Shown here one piece after another: positions 1 through 9,315 of a stretch of 9,541 nucleotides of DNA. The first letter of the stretch is position 1. Each line of letters begins with the position of its first letter. Origin of the DNA: DASWIG01 sp965371445 (GTDB taxonomy: Bacteria; Acidobacteriota; Thermoanaerobaculia; Multivoradales; J023). The stretch is taken from positions 1-9,541 of the forward strand of contig CBDUYN010000278.1 in assembly GCA_965371445.1 (NCBI GenBank). The letters are read 5' to 3'. The notes beneath the pieces are model-generated. The model was not told where the DNA came from and did no database searches. It worked only from the letters and a program-made list of their open reading frames with translations. The translations under genes were made by a program, and so were the position numbers.

Positions 1-120
1 GCCGACTCCGGCCCCCGAGCCCGAGCCGACTCCGGCCCCCGAGCCCGAGCCGACTCCGCCCCCCGAGCCCGAGCCGACTCCGCCCCCCGAGCCCGAGCCG
101 ACTCCGCCCCCCCGAGCCCG
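1..120. repeat. 24-bp tandem repeat, five units, possibly coding
   Basis: Five near-identical 24-bp units begin with GCCGACTCCG and end with GAGCCCGA. Units 1-2 carry GGCCCCC where units 3-4 carry GCCCCCC. Unit 5 has one extra C, making it 25 bp, and a partial sixth unit follows. The array enters from the left window edge, so its full size is unknown. In the second forward frame the first four units read as PTPAPEPE or PTPPPEPE, typical of a low-complexity linker or cell-envelope stalk. In the first frame they read ADSGPRAR, which is less protein-like. The extra C shifts the frame. The repeat itself is certain, but coding use is only an inference. Confidence 0.9.
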
Positions 121-276
121 AGCCGACTCTTAAGAGACCGAGCTGGCCCCCTCTTGCCCCCTCTTAGGGTTCCCCCTCTTAGGGTTCCACCCAAATCGGC
201 AAAGAATCGGCAGATCTCGCTGGTCGGCAAGCTGCTCGCGGTCCTCCGGGGTCAGAATAAGGTGACAATGATTTGA
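1..276 (+). CDS. possible 3' end of an unidentified gene
   Basis: The first forward frame is open from the left edge to a TGA at 274-276, about 91 codons. The repeat part reads as ADSGPRAR units. After the extra C in the fifth unit the frame passes through a Pro/Leu-rich stretch over the 15-bp repeats. It ends in a more natural-looking tail, with QISLVGKLLAVLRGQ and then NKVTMI before the stop. I do not recognise the family. The alternative frame, which gives the more plausible PTPAPEPE repeat, stops at a TAA at 131-133. A single-base slip in the C-run could therefore have broken a real gene, or the region may not be coding at all. Confidence 0.22.
   Translation, partial: ADSGPRARADSGPRARADSAPRARADSAPRARADSAPPSPSRLLRDRAGPLLPPLRVPPLRVPPKSAKNRQISLVGKLLAVLRGQNKVTMI
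147..186. repeat. 15-bp tandem repeat, about 2.7 units
   Basis: Two perfect copies of CCCCCTCTTAGGGTT lie at 157-171 and 172-186. A truncated copy, CCCCCTCTTG, precedes them at 147-156. This is a minisatellite-like array between the 24-bp repeat and the small membrane peptide. No function is evident. Confidence 0.85.
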
Positions 277-280
277 GAGC

Positions 281-361
281 ATGACCCCGAAGCACGTAGT
301 CGACGGCTTAGTCTACGCCCTCCTGACAGCAGGCGTCTTCGGGTGGCTGTGGCCCAACTAG
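281..361 (+). CDS. possible small hydrophobic membrane peptide (26 aa)
   Basis: An ATG at 281 opens 26 codons ending in TAG at 359-361. The peptide starts MTPKHVV and continues with DGLVYALLTAGVFGWLWP, a single hydrophobic stretch long enough for one membrane span, with a Trp-rich C-terminal end. The previous in-frame stop is at 269-271, so it cannot extend further upstream. The ribosome site is weak, only a GAG about 4 bases before the ATG, though the stop of the open frame above it lies 4 bases upstream and coupling is conceivable. It ends 4 bases before the tail of the convergent DinB-like relic. The composition looks like a real membrane tail. It may be the surviving C-terminus of a longer, decayed protein. 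I cannot name a family. Confidence 0.35.
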   Translation: MTPKHVVDGLVYALLTAGVFGWLWPN

Positions 362-365
362 TCTC

Positions 366-425
366 CTACCTGAGCAACGCGATCTGGCCGGAGTGGTAGA
401 CGTCGTGCTGCAAGATTCCGATCTT
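366..425 (-). pseudogene. DinB-like protein, C-terminal remnant
   Basis: Read on the minus strand, the last 19 codons before the TAG at 366-368 give KIGILQHDVYHSGQIALLR. The pattern H-D-x-Y-H-x-G-Q-I-x-L-L is, from family knowledge, the conserved C-terminal helix of DinB/DfsB-like four-helix-bundle proteins, which supplies metal-binding histidine. A full member is about 150-180 residues. Here the preceding in-frame sequence is not DinB-like but the translation of the 42-bp repeats at 432-557. A frame on this strand stays open for 167 codons up to 869, yet most of it overlaps repeats and the efflux gene's upstream region and does not read like one protein. I therefore call only the recognisable tail. 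It is convergent with the small membrane peptide. Confidence 0.5.
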
Positions 426-431
426 CCGGGA

Positions 432-557
432 CACTCGCTCCAGCTTGGCGAAACCGACCCTACACCTCCAGAACGCTCGCTCCAGCTTGGTGGACGCGAA
501 CCCACGCGTCCAGGGCGCGCACTTCAGCTTGGTGGACGCGGCCCTAAACGTTCGGGG
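432..557. repeat. 42-bp diverged tandem repeat, three units
   Basis: Three units, at 432-473, 474-515 and 516-557, share the core CAGCTTGG at exactly 42-bp spacing (441, 483, 525). The second and third also share TGGTGGACGCG. By eye these two differ at about a quarter of positions. The period is a multiple of three, so each frame yields a 14-residue repeat: on the minus strand around (S)TKLERA, on the plus strand around SLQLGG. On the minus strand the array runs in frame directly into the DinB-like tail. This suggests expansion or insertion within, or beside, a former dinB-like gene. No protein function is evident. Confidence 0.75.
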
Positions 558-747
558 GAAGGGCGAGGGGGCAAGTGTCCCGGGGCTCGTGTCGGCGTTC
601 GCCGCCGGCGCTCCTACCTCAGTCCGGCACAAGCTCGGAACCTCCTCGGCCTCCCCTACGTCTCTATAGATGAGGACCCCGTTAGCGACCGCTGACAGGA
701 TCTCCGGCCGTTTCGCGCGTAAGTAGACGAGAGGGACGACGACGCGG
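558..747. other. stretch with no supportable gene
   Basis: Open frames exist on both strands here, but neither has a convincing ribosome site or a recognisable domain, and they overlap the 42-bp repeats. On the minus strand a short run (PEILSAVANGVLIYRD) looks mildly protein-like, so a second decayed fragment cannot be excluded. I see no RNA gene or insertion sequence. Confidence 0.4.
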
Positions 748-761
748 CCGGGAATTCCCGG
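748..761. promoter_or_regulatory. 14-bp perfect palindrome upstream of efflux operon
   Basis: CCGGGAATTCCCGG is identical to its reverse complement. It lies about 100 bp before the adaptor start, 5 bp ahead of a second dyad. Short perfect palindromes of this kind often bind dimeric regulators such as TetR-, MarR- or GntR-type repressors, which commonly control efflux operons. No regulator gene is in the window, so the assignment is an inference. Confidence 0.4.
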
Positions 762-766
762 GTCGT

Positions 767-783
767 TTACCCCTCGGGGGTAA
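767..783. promoter_or_regulatory. 17-bp inverted repeat (possible operator)
   Basis: TTACCCC and GGGGTAA flank a 3-base centre (TCG), a perfect 7-bp dyad. It overlaps the putative -35 element at 780-785, the placement expected of a repressor site. As RNA it could also form a hairpin, but no T-run follows, so a terminator is unlikely. Confidence 0.42.
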
Positions 784-808
784 CAATCCGGCCCCAGGGA
801 CGTATCAC
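780..808 (+). promoter_or_regulatory. weak sigma-70-like promoter candidate for the efflux operon
   Basis: GTAACA (780-785) matches TTGACA at 4 of 6 positions. TATCAC (803-808) matches TATAAT at 4 of 6. The spacer is 17 bp. Transcription would start near 815, leaving a leader of about 45 bases that contains a 6-bp hairpin (GCAGGC 816-821, GCCTGC 830-835) ending 11 bases before the Shine-Dalgarno. The matches are modest and the genome's promoter consensus is unknown. Confidence 0.25.
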
Positions 809-858
809 TACCGGAGCAGGCGCCACCGGGCCTGCCGTCACACAGCGAGGAGTAAGAC

Positions 859-1968
859 ATGAAGAGCAAGCGTTTCCGAGCCCTGTCGCTGGTCAGCTTC
901 CTGGCCGTTGCCGCCGTCCTGGCCTTCTACTTCGTTTCCGCCGCCATGGGCGAGAGCACCAAGGCCGACTCCCAGACCGCCGCGAAGGACGCGAAGACCG
1001 AGGAAGAGACCGAAGAGAAGGTGCCGGTCCCCGTACGGACCGCCACTGTCGAGACGGGGAAGATCTCCGCCTACATTTCGGCGACCGCCAACCTGGTGCC
1101 GGAGAACGAAGTCAAGATCCTCGCCGAGTGGGAAGGCCGCGTCGCCAAGCTCAACGTCGAGGAGGGCGACCGGATCACCGCCGGTGAGACCCTCGCCGCC
1201 CTCGTCCGCGAAGACGGCGAGATCGCCTACGGCAAGGCCAAGGTCCGCGCCACCAACGCGCAGATGGCCTACGACCGGGCCGAGAAGCTCCGCCAGCAGG
1301 AGCTGATCAGCCCCGAGGCATTCGACAAGGCGGCCATGGACAAGGAGATCGCCGACCATGAGGTCGCCGAGGCCGAGTGGCGGCTCTCGAAGACCACCAT
1401 CCGCGCCCCCTGGAACGGCGTCGTCACCGAGCGCTACGTCCAGCCGGGCCAGCATGTGCGCCCCGGCGACCAGCTGTTCACCGTCTCCGACTTCAACCCG
1501 CTCGTGGCCCGCCTCTACCTCCCCGAGAAAGACATCCTGAGCCTCGAGGAGGGCCGCTCGGTCCGCATCTCGCTCAAAGCCGACGTTTCCGTCGTCTTCC
1601 ACGGCCGCATCCGCCAGATCAGCCCCGTCGTCGACACCGCCACCGGTACGGTGAAGGTGACCGTCGAGACCACCCTGGCGCCGAGGATGGTGCGCCCGGG
1701 CGCGTTCGTCCAGGTCGACGTCGTCCGCGAGGCCCGTCAGGACGTCGTGGTCCTGCCGCGCGAGGCGGTGGTGCGCGAGCTTCAGAAAACCTACGTCTTC
1801 GTCGCCGCCGAGGGCGTCGCGACGAAGCGCCAGGTCACCCTCGGCCTCGAAGAGAACGGCCACGTCGAGGTGACCTCGGGCGTCGAAGCGGGCGAAGAGG
1901 TCATCGTCGCCGGCCAGGGCGGCTTGAAGGACGGCGCGGCCGTCGAAGCGGTCGAAATGCACAGCTGA
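859..1968 (+). CDS. RND efflux periplasmic adaptor subunit (membrane fusion protein)
   Basis: This 369-residue protein of the AcrA/MdtA (HlyD-like) adaptor family links an inner-membrane RND pump to an outer-membrane channel. The start is fixed by GAGGAG at 847-852, six bases before the ATG. Residues 9-29 form one N-terminal hydrophobic anchor. There is no lipobox Cys, so it is probably held by an uncleaved helix or exported by a signal peptide. A charged Lys/Glu linker spans 35-54. The lipoyl domain is split into halves at about 91-115 (EGRVAKLNVEEGDRITAGE) and 183-211 (APWNGVVTERYVQPGQHV, then RPGDQL). Between them lies a short helical hairpin of about 65 residues, with ISPEAFDKA typical of the family. 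A beta-barrel follows at 212-290 (RPGAFVQVDVV) and a membrane-proximal domain at 291-369. The length is normal. The two permease genes downstream on the same strand make an efflux operon the clear reading. The substrate cannot be deduced. Confidence 0.95.
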   Translation: MKSKRFRALSLVSFLAVAAVLAFYFVSAAMGESTKADSQTAAKDAKTEEETEEKVPVPVRTATVETGKISAYISATANLVPENEVKILAEWEGRVAKLNVEEGDRITAGETLAALVREDGEIAYGKAKVRATNAQMAYDRAEKLRQQELISPEAFDKAAMDKEIADHEVAEAEWRLSKTTIRAPWNGVVTERYVQPGQHVRPGDQLFTVSDFNPLVARLYLPEKDILSLEEGRSVRISLKADVSVVFHGRIRQISPVVDTATGTVKVTVETTLAPRMVRPGAFVQVDVVREARQDVVVLPREAVVRELQKTYVFVAAEGVATKRQVTLGLEENGHVEVTSGVEAGEEVIVAGQGGLKDGAAVEAVEMHS

Positions 1969-2198
1969 TTTTTTGACTGTTCCGGCCGGGCGCCCTGGGA
2001 ACCTACCGGGGCGCTTCGAACCGCCCGACAGACTGCCTGGGCTCCCAACAGGTATCGTGGCGTCGTGGTCCTCCCGCTGGCGCCCGGCCGGACTCCGTCC
2101 CCCCCACTCGGCGTACGGCGTCAGGAACCGTCTACCCTACCGTCCCCTTGGGGGGGATCGAGGGGGGGAAACACAGCCCTTTGCGAGGAGCGCAAGAC
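1969..2198 (+). promoter_or_regulatory. 230-bp intra-operon gap with inverted repeats
   Basis: No gene is visible between the adaptor stop and the first permease. A perfect 14-bp inverted repeat, TCCGGCCGGGCGCC (1981-1994) and its complement (2079-2092), encloses 84 bases. A C7 run (2099-2105) is followed by two G7 runs (2150-2156, 2162-2168) that could each pair with it, just before the permease ribosome site. TTTTTTGACT follows the adaptor stop, but no stem precedes the T-run and no good -10 box lies downstream. The gap could hold an RNA element that tunes expression of the permeases relative to the adaptor, or an inserted repeat. No function is proven. Confidence 0.4.
2185..2190 (+). promoter_or_regulatory. 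Shine-Dalgarno site that fixes the first permease start
   Basis: GAGGAG lies 8 bases before the ATG at 2199. The same frame is open upstream to a TTG at 2148, but that codon has no ribosome site, and the extra 17 residues would precede the usual short cytoplasmic N-terminus of RND pumps. The ATG at 2199 is therefore preferred. Confidence 0.85.
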
Positions 2199-5648
<3,450 letters not shown>

Positions 5649-5663
5649 GAAGGAGGACGTACC

Positions 5664-8600
5664 ATGAGCTTGCCACGTCTCGCCGTCGTCCGCCCCATCA
5701 CGACCGCGATGCTTCTCTTGAGCATCCTGGTCTTCGGCGTCATGGCCTGGATGCGCCTGCCGCTCGCTTTCTTGCCCGAGGTCGACGTCCCCTTCATCGG
5801 CATCCAGATCCCCTATCCGAACTCGAATCCGCTCCAGATCGAGCGTGAGATCACGAAGCCCGTCGAGGAGATCCTCTCGACGCTTTCCGGGATCAAGCGG
5901 CTACGTTCCACCTCCGACGCCGACGGCGCCCAGATCAACCTTCAGTTCAACTGGGGCGAGGATTTAGACATCGTCCGCATGCAGGTGTCGGAGAAAATCG
6001 ACCAGATCGAGCCCGAGCTGCCGGAGGGCATCGGCGAGATCCTGATCTTCAGCTTTTCGACGTCCGACATCCCGGTGATCCAGGGCCGCATCTCGGCCGA
6101 AGGGGTGGACCTCTCGGAAAACTATTCGCTCATCGAAGCGCGGATCCTGAATCGGCTCCGCCGGGTGCCGGGTGTGGCGCGGGTCGACATCGACGGCGTG
6201 GCGCCGCGGGAGATCTACATCGACCTCGTCCTTGCCAAGATCCAGGAGCACAGCATCGACGTGGGCGAGCTGATTCAAACGCTCCGTTCGGCGTCCTCGA
6301 ACCTGGTGCTGGGCGAGGTCTACGACGACGGCAAGCGTTACACGGCCCGGGCCCTGGGCGAGTTCGAATCGGTCGAGGCGCTCGCCAACGTGGTCGTCAA
6401 CGACCGCGGTATCAAGCTTTCCGACATCGCCGAGGTCCGTTTCGAGGAACCGCCCCTGACCTACGGCCGGCACCTGAGCCGCAAGGACGCGATCGCGGTC
6501 ACGGTCTTCAAGGAATCGACCGCCAACACGGTCGACGTGGTCGGCGCGGTAACCGCGGTGGTCGAGGGCGACATCAACACCGATCCGCTGCTCCAGGGTG
6601 TCGATTTCTTCATGTGGCAGAACCAGGCCGACATGATCGTCGAGGCGGCGAACGGTCTGACCCGTGCCGGGTTGACCGGAGGGTTCTTCGCGGTGATCGT
6701 CCTTTACTTCTTTCTGCGGCGCCTTTCAGCCACGCTCATCGTGTCGCTGTCGATTCCGTTCTCGATCATCGCCGCCTGCGGCGTGATGTATTTTCTCGAC
6801 AAGAACTTGAACATCCTGTCGATGATGGGCCTCATGCTGGGCGTCGGGATGCTGGTCGACAACGCGATCGTCGTCCTGGAGTCGATCGACCGGCGGCGGC
6901 GCGATCAGCCCGACGCGAAGCAGGCGGCGCTCGAGGGCGCGAGCGACGTCATGATGGCGGTCGTCGCCTCGACGGCGACGACGCTCATCGTCTTCCTGCC
7001 GCTCATCGTGGGACAGGCCTCGGAGCTCGCGACCTGGCTCGGCGAGATCGGTATCACGATCTGCCTTGCTCTGGTCTGCTCGCTGTTCTCCTCGATGACG
7101 CTCATTCCGATGGTCGCGGCCCGCTTCCTTCCCTCGGCCGAGGACGAGGCGCGCGAAAAACACGGCTTGCTTTACCGCGTGTTTCACGCCGCGCCGAAGG
7201 GGGCGCCGCGCTACATCACCTGGCTCGAAGACAAGTACGTCGCCATTCTCGCCTGGACGCTTCGCCGCCGGGTCTTGACGGGCGTCTTGCTCGTGCCGAT
7301 CGCCGCCGTCGGCCTGTTGCCGTTTTTCACCGGCATGGTCGAGACGTCGATTTTTTCCGGCCACGTCAACGACCGGCTCTTCCTGCAATACGACTTCACC
7401 GACTTCGTCTACAAATCGCGGGCCGAGGAGGTGGTCAACGAGGTCGAGGACTATCTCTTCGCGCACCTGGAGGAATTCGAGATCGAGTCGGTCTACAGCT
7501 ACTTCCGCTCGAACCTGGCGCAGTCGACGATCACGCTCGCGCGCACCGACTTTGACGACGACGAGATCAAAGAGCTCCGGTCGGCGATCCGCGACGGCCT
7601 GCCGGTGGTTCCGGGCGTCAAGTTCCTTTTTGACGAGGACGAGGACCAGGGCGGCGGCTCGACGTTTTTCTCGGTCAACTTCTACGGCCAGGACGCCGGG
7701 GTCCTGGCGTCGCTCGCGGACGAGGCGATCCGCCGGATCGAGTCGTTGCCGGGGATGGTCGACGTCTCCTCGTCGCTCGGCCGCGGCCGCAAGGAGATCG
7801 AGGTGACGATCGACCGCGCCAAGGCGGCGCGCTTGGGCCTCTCGGCCCAGGACGTCTCGCAGACGTTTGGCTTCACCCTCGGCGGGCTGCGCCTGCCGCG
7901 CTTCAACACGGGCGAGCGCGAGGTGGAAACGTGGCTCGCGTTGCGTCTTGAGGACCGGGAGAACCTCGAGGATCTGAAGAAGCTCCAGTTTCGTTCGGTC
8001 GAGGGTCGGCCGGTGACCCTCGCCGACGTCGCGACGTTTTCCGTCGTCGAGCGTCCGCAGTCGATTCGGCGGGAAAACCGCAAGGTCCGCTCCTCGGTAC
8101 GGGCGACCTACGAGGGCGAGGAGTGGGATGAGGCGCGCCCACAGGTCGAGGAGCTGATGAACGCTTTCGACCTGCCGGGCGGCTACTCCTGGTCGTGGAA
8201 CGCGCGGATGCTCGAGAAAGACCGCGAAGGCGAGCAGATGGGGGTCAACATGCTCCTGGCGCTCGTCTTGGTCTACCTCGTGATGGCGTCGCTTTTCGAG
8301 TCGCTGGCGCAACCGTTCGCGATCCTCTTCGCGATTCCCTTCGCCTTGCCGGGCACGGCATGGATGTTGGCCCTGACGGGGACGCCGTTTAACCTGATGG
8401 CGCAGATCGGTCTCCTGATCCTGATGGGAATCGTGGTCAACAACGGCATCGTCTTGCTCGACCACATGAACCATCTCCGCCACCAGGGCCTCTCGACGGA
8501 GGAGGCGATCCTCCAGGGGGGCCGCGACCGGATGCGGGCGATCCTGATGACCGCGTCGACGACGATCATCGGCTTGGCGCCGCTCGCTTTCGGCAGCTCG

Positions 8601-8807
8601 AAGGCCGGGGGCCTTTTCTATTACCCGCTGGCTCTGACGGTGATGGGCGGGCTGATGTCCTCGGCGGTCCTGACGCTCGTCGTGCTGCCGTACATCAACC
8701 TCTTGTTCGAGGGGGTGGCGAACTGGCTGAAGCATCTCTGGGCGGGCTCGGGGGCACGGCGCGGCGCGGCGGCCGTCGAGACGGCGGAAGCCGTCGCCGG
8801 GCCGTGA
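5664..8807 (+). CDS. RND efflux permease, HAE-type (second of two)
   Basis: This 1047-residue AcrB-family inner-membrane permease is of normal length. AAGGAGG at 5650-5656, seven bases before the ATG, gives strong, likely coupled translation after the first permease. TM1 is about 11-30, TM2-TM6 lie between 336 and 486, TM7 about 538-556 and TM8-TM12 between 860 and 1014. TM4 reads GVGMLVDNAIVVLE (Asp399-Asn400) and TM10 GIVVNNGIVLLD (Asn926-Asn927), the same variant relay as its neighbour. Elsewhere it is well diverged. After TM7 it has a Phe/Tyr-rich run (DRLFLQYDFTDFVYKS) in place of the usual P-E-G-T-x-L strand, and an acidic loop DEDEDQGGG at 657-665. It therefore does not look like a recent duplicate. 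As in MdtBC, the two could form mixed trimers, or each could use the shared adaptor alone. No channel gene follows. Confidence 0.96.
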   Translation: MSLPRLAVVRPITTAMLLLSILVFGVMAWMRLPLAFLPEVDVPFIGIQIPYPNSNPLQIEREITKPVEEILSTLSGIKRLRSTSDADGAQINLQFNWGEDLDIVRMQVSEKIDQIEPELPEGIGEILIFSFSTSDIPVIQGRISAEGVDLSENYSLIEARILNRLRRVPGVARVDIDGVAPREIYIDLVLAKIQEHSIDVGELIQTLRSASSNLVLGEVYDDGKRYTARALGEFESVEALANVVVNDRGIKLSDIAEVRFEEPPLTYGRHLSRKDAIAVTVFKESTANTVDVVGAVTAVVEGDINTDPLLQGVDFFMWQNQADMIVEAANGLTRAGLTGGFFAVIVLYFFLRRLSATLIVSLSIPFSIIAACGVMYFLDKNLNILSMMGLMLGVGMLVDNAIVVLESIDRRRRDQPDAKQAALEGASDVMMAVVASTATTLIVFLPLIVGQASELATWLGEIGITICLALVCSLFSSMTLIPMVAARFLPSAEDEAREKHGLLYRVFHAAPKGAPRYITWLEDKYVAILAWTLRRRVLTGVLLVPIAAVGLLPFFTGMVETSIFSGHVNDRLFLQYDFTDFVYKSRAEEVVNEVEDYLFAHLEEFEIESVYSYFRSNLAQSTITLARTDFDDDEIKELRSAIRDGLPVVPGVKFLFDEDEDQGGGSTFFSVNFYGQDAGVLASLADEAIRRIESLPGMVDVSSSLGRGRKEIEVTIDRAKAARLGLSAQDVSQTFGFTLGGLRLPRFNTGEREVETWLALRLEDRENLEDLKKLQFRSVEGRPVTLADVATFSVVERPQSIRRENRKVRSSVRATYEGEEWDEARPQVEELMNAFDLPGGYSWSWNARMLEKDREGEQMGVNMLLALVLVYLVMASLFESLAQPFAILFAIPFALPGTAWMLALTGTPFNLMAQIGLLILMGIVVNNGIVLLDHMNHLRHQGLSTEEAILQGGRDRMRAILMTASTTIIGLAPLAFGSSKAGGLFYYPLALTVMGGLMSSAVLTLVVLPYINLLFEGVANWLKHLWAGSGARRGAAAVETAEAVAGP

Positions 8808-8820
8808 CGTCGTCTTCGTT

Positions 8821-8902
8821 GCCTTGACGCTGGGACCGCAGGCGTCCCGCCTGCTCTTCTTGCCTTGACGCTGGGACCGCAGGCGTCCCGCCTGCTCTTC
8901 TT
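8821..8902. repeat. two identical 41-bp direct repeats with internal hairpins
   Basis: Copies at 8821-8861 and 8862-8902 are identical and abut. A degenerate start of a third (GCCTTTCTTGCC) follows. Each holds GCAGGCG-TCC-CGCCTGC, a perfect 7-bp stem with a 3-base loop (8838-8854 and 8879-8895), and an alternative stem GGGAC/GTCCC. The array begins 13 bp after the second permease stop. The motif resembles a dispersed repeat I associate with high-GC acidobacterial-type genomes. That recognition is from memory. It may act as a REP-like element protecting the 3' end of the mRNA or ending transcription. Confidence 0.85.
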
Positions 8903-9315
8903 GCCTTTCTTGCCGTCTTTCAGTAGTACCCAAGTCTTCCTGGCCGGCGTCAAAGGGCCGTGGATCCGGATCGGCCCAGTCCGCGCCAGCCCGGATCCGG
9001 CGCTTTTTCGTCCGGCCGTTCGGACGTCAGAGCGGCAAGACGCCGGTCGACTCCGGCGAACGCGCCACCGTGCTCGCCGCCCCGGCTGCTCGGCCCAAGA
9101 AGAGGGGAATGGACGGCGTCGGTCCGAAGTTTCTTGAAACTCGATGTCAGAAGCCCGGGCCCTTTTCCGTCTTATATAGGGGTAGAGGCCGTAGTGCGGC
9201 GTCGCGGTGTGCCGATCGGTGCTCCGGTGACCTGCCGCGGCGGCGGACACCCGGCGCAACGGGTGTACCACGAGCAACAGCCGTCTGCCGACGGCACAGC
9301 CGAGAGGAGATCTCC
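8903..9315. other. 413-bp non-coding stretch before the integrase relic
   Basis: I see no real gene here. Open frames run through the repeats without recognisable domains. The stretch holds four perfect hairpins (8955-9058), a 14-bp dyad (AGTTTC-TT-GAAACT, 9128-9141), an AT-rich spot TTATATAG (9172-9179), and two leader hairpins before the integrase relic: ACACCC/GGGTGT (9247-9266) and GCCGTC/GACGGC (9280-9295). I found no core sites resembling integron attC, though attI elements are too variable to judge by eye. Confidence 0.5.
8983..9008 (+). terminator. candidate rho-independent terminator of the efflux operon
   Basis: GCGCC (8983-8987) pairs with GGCGC (8999-9003) across an 11-base loop and is followed directly by TTTTT (9004-9008). 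The stem is short, only 5 bp, but GC-only. A 6-bp hairpin just upstream (GGGCCG 8955-8960 with CGGCCC 8972-8977) may add to it. It lies about 175 bp after the second permease stop, with no gene between. Confidence 0.45.

Noticed and set aside
1..557. CRISPR array
   Set aside because: The 24-, 15- and 42-bp repeats are directly tandem without unique spacers, and no cas gene is present.
393..695. 100-codon plus-strand frame across the 42-bp repeats
   Set aside because: It starts at a GTG with no ribosome site, and its repeats are less protein-like than the minus-strand reading that ends in a DinB motif.
838..1962. 374-codon minus-strand open frame opposite the adaptor
   Set aside because: It is a shadow of the adaptor's codon bias; composition is low-complexity and no family is visible.
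1970..2005. Promoter or terminator at TTTTTTGACT after the adaptor stop
   Set aside because: No stem precedes the T-run, and no reasonable -10 sequence lies 16-18 bp after TTGACT.
6726..8933. 735-codon minus-strand open frame opposite the second permease
   Set aside because: Same antisense shadow effect. Its first residues come from the 41-bp repeats.
8865..9137. 90-codon plus-strand frame after the second permease
   Set aside because: It begins inside a 41-bp repeat copy and crosses the hairpin cluster, with no recognisable domain.
9134..9179. Promoter made of TTGAAA (9134) and TTATAT (9172)
   Set aside because: The spacing is 32 bp, far too long for a sigma-70 promoter, and no better -35 lies at the right distance.
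9240..9300. attC-like recombination site upstream of the integrase relic
   Set aside because: No GTTRRRY/RYYYAAC core pair was found; GCGCAAC at 9254-9260 does not fit the pattern.
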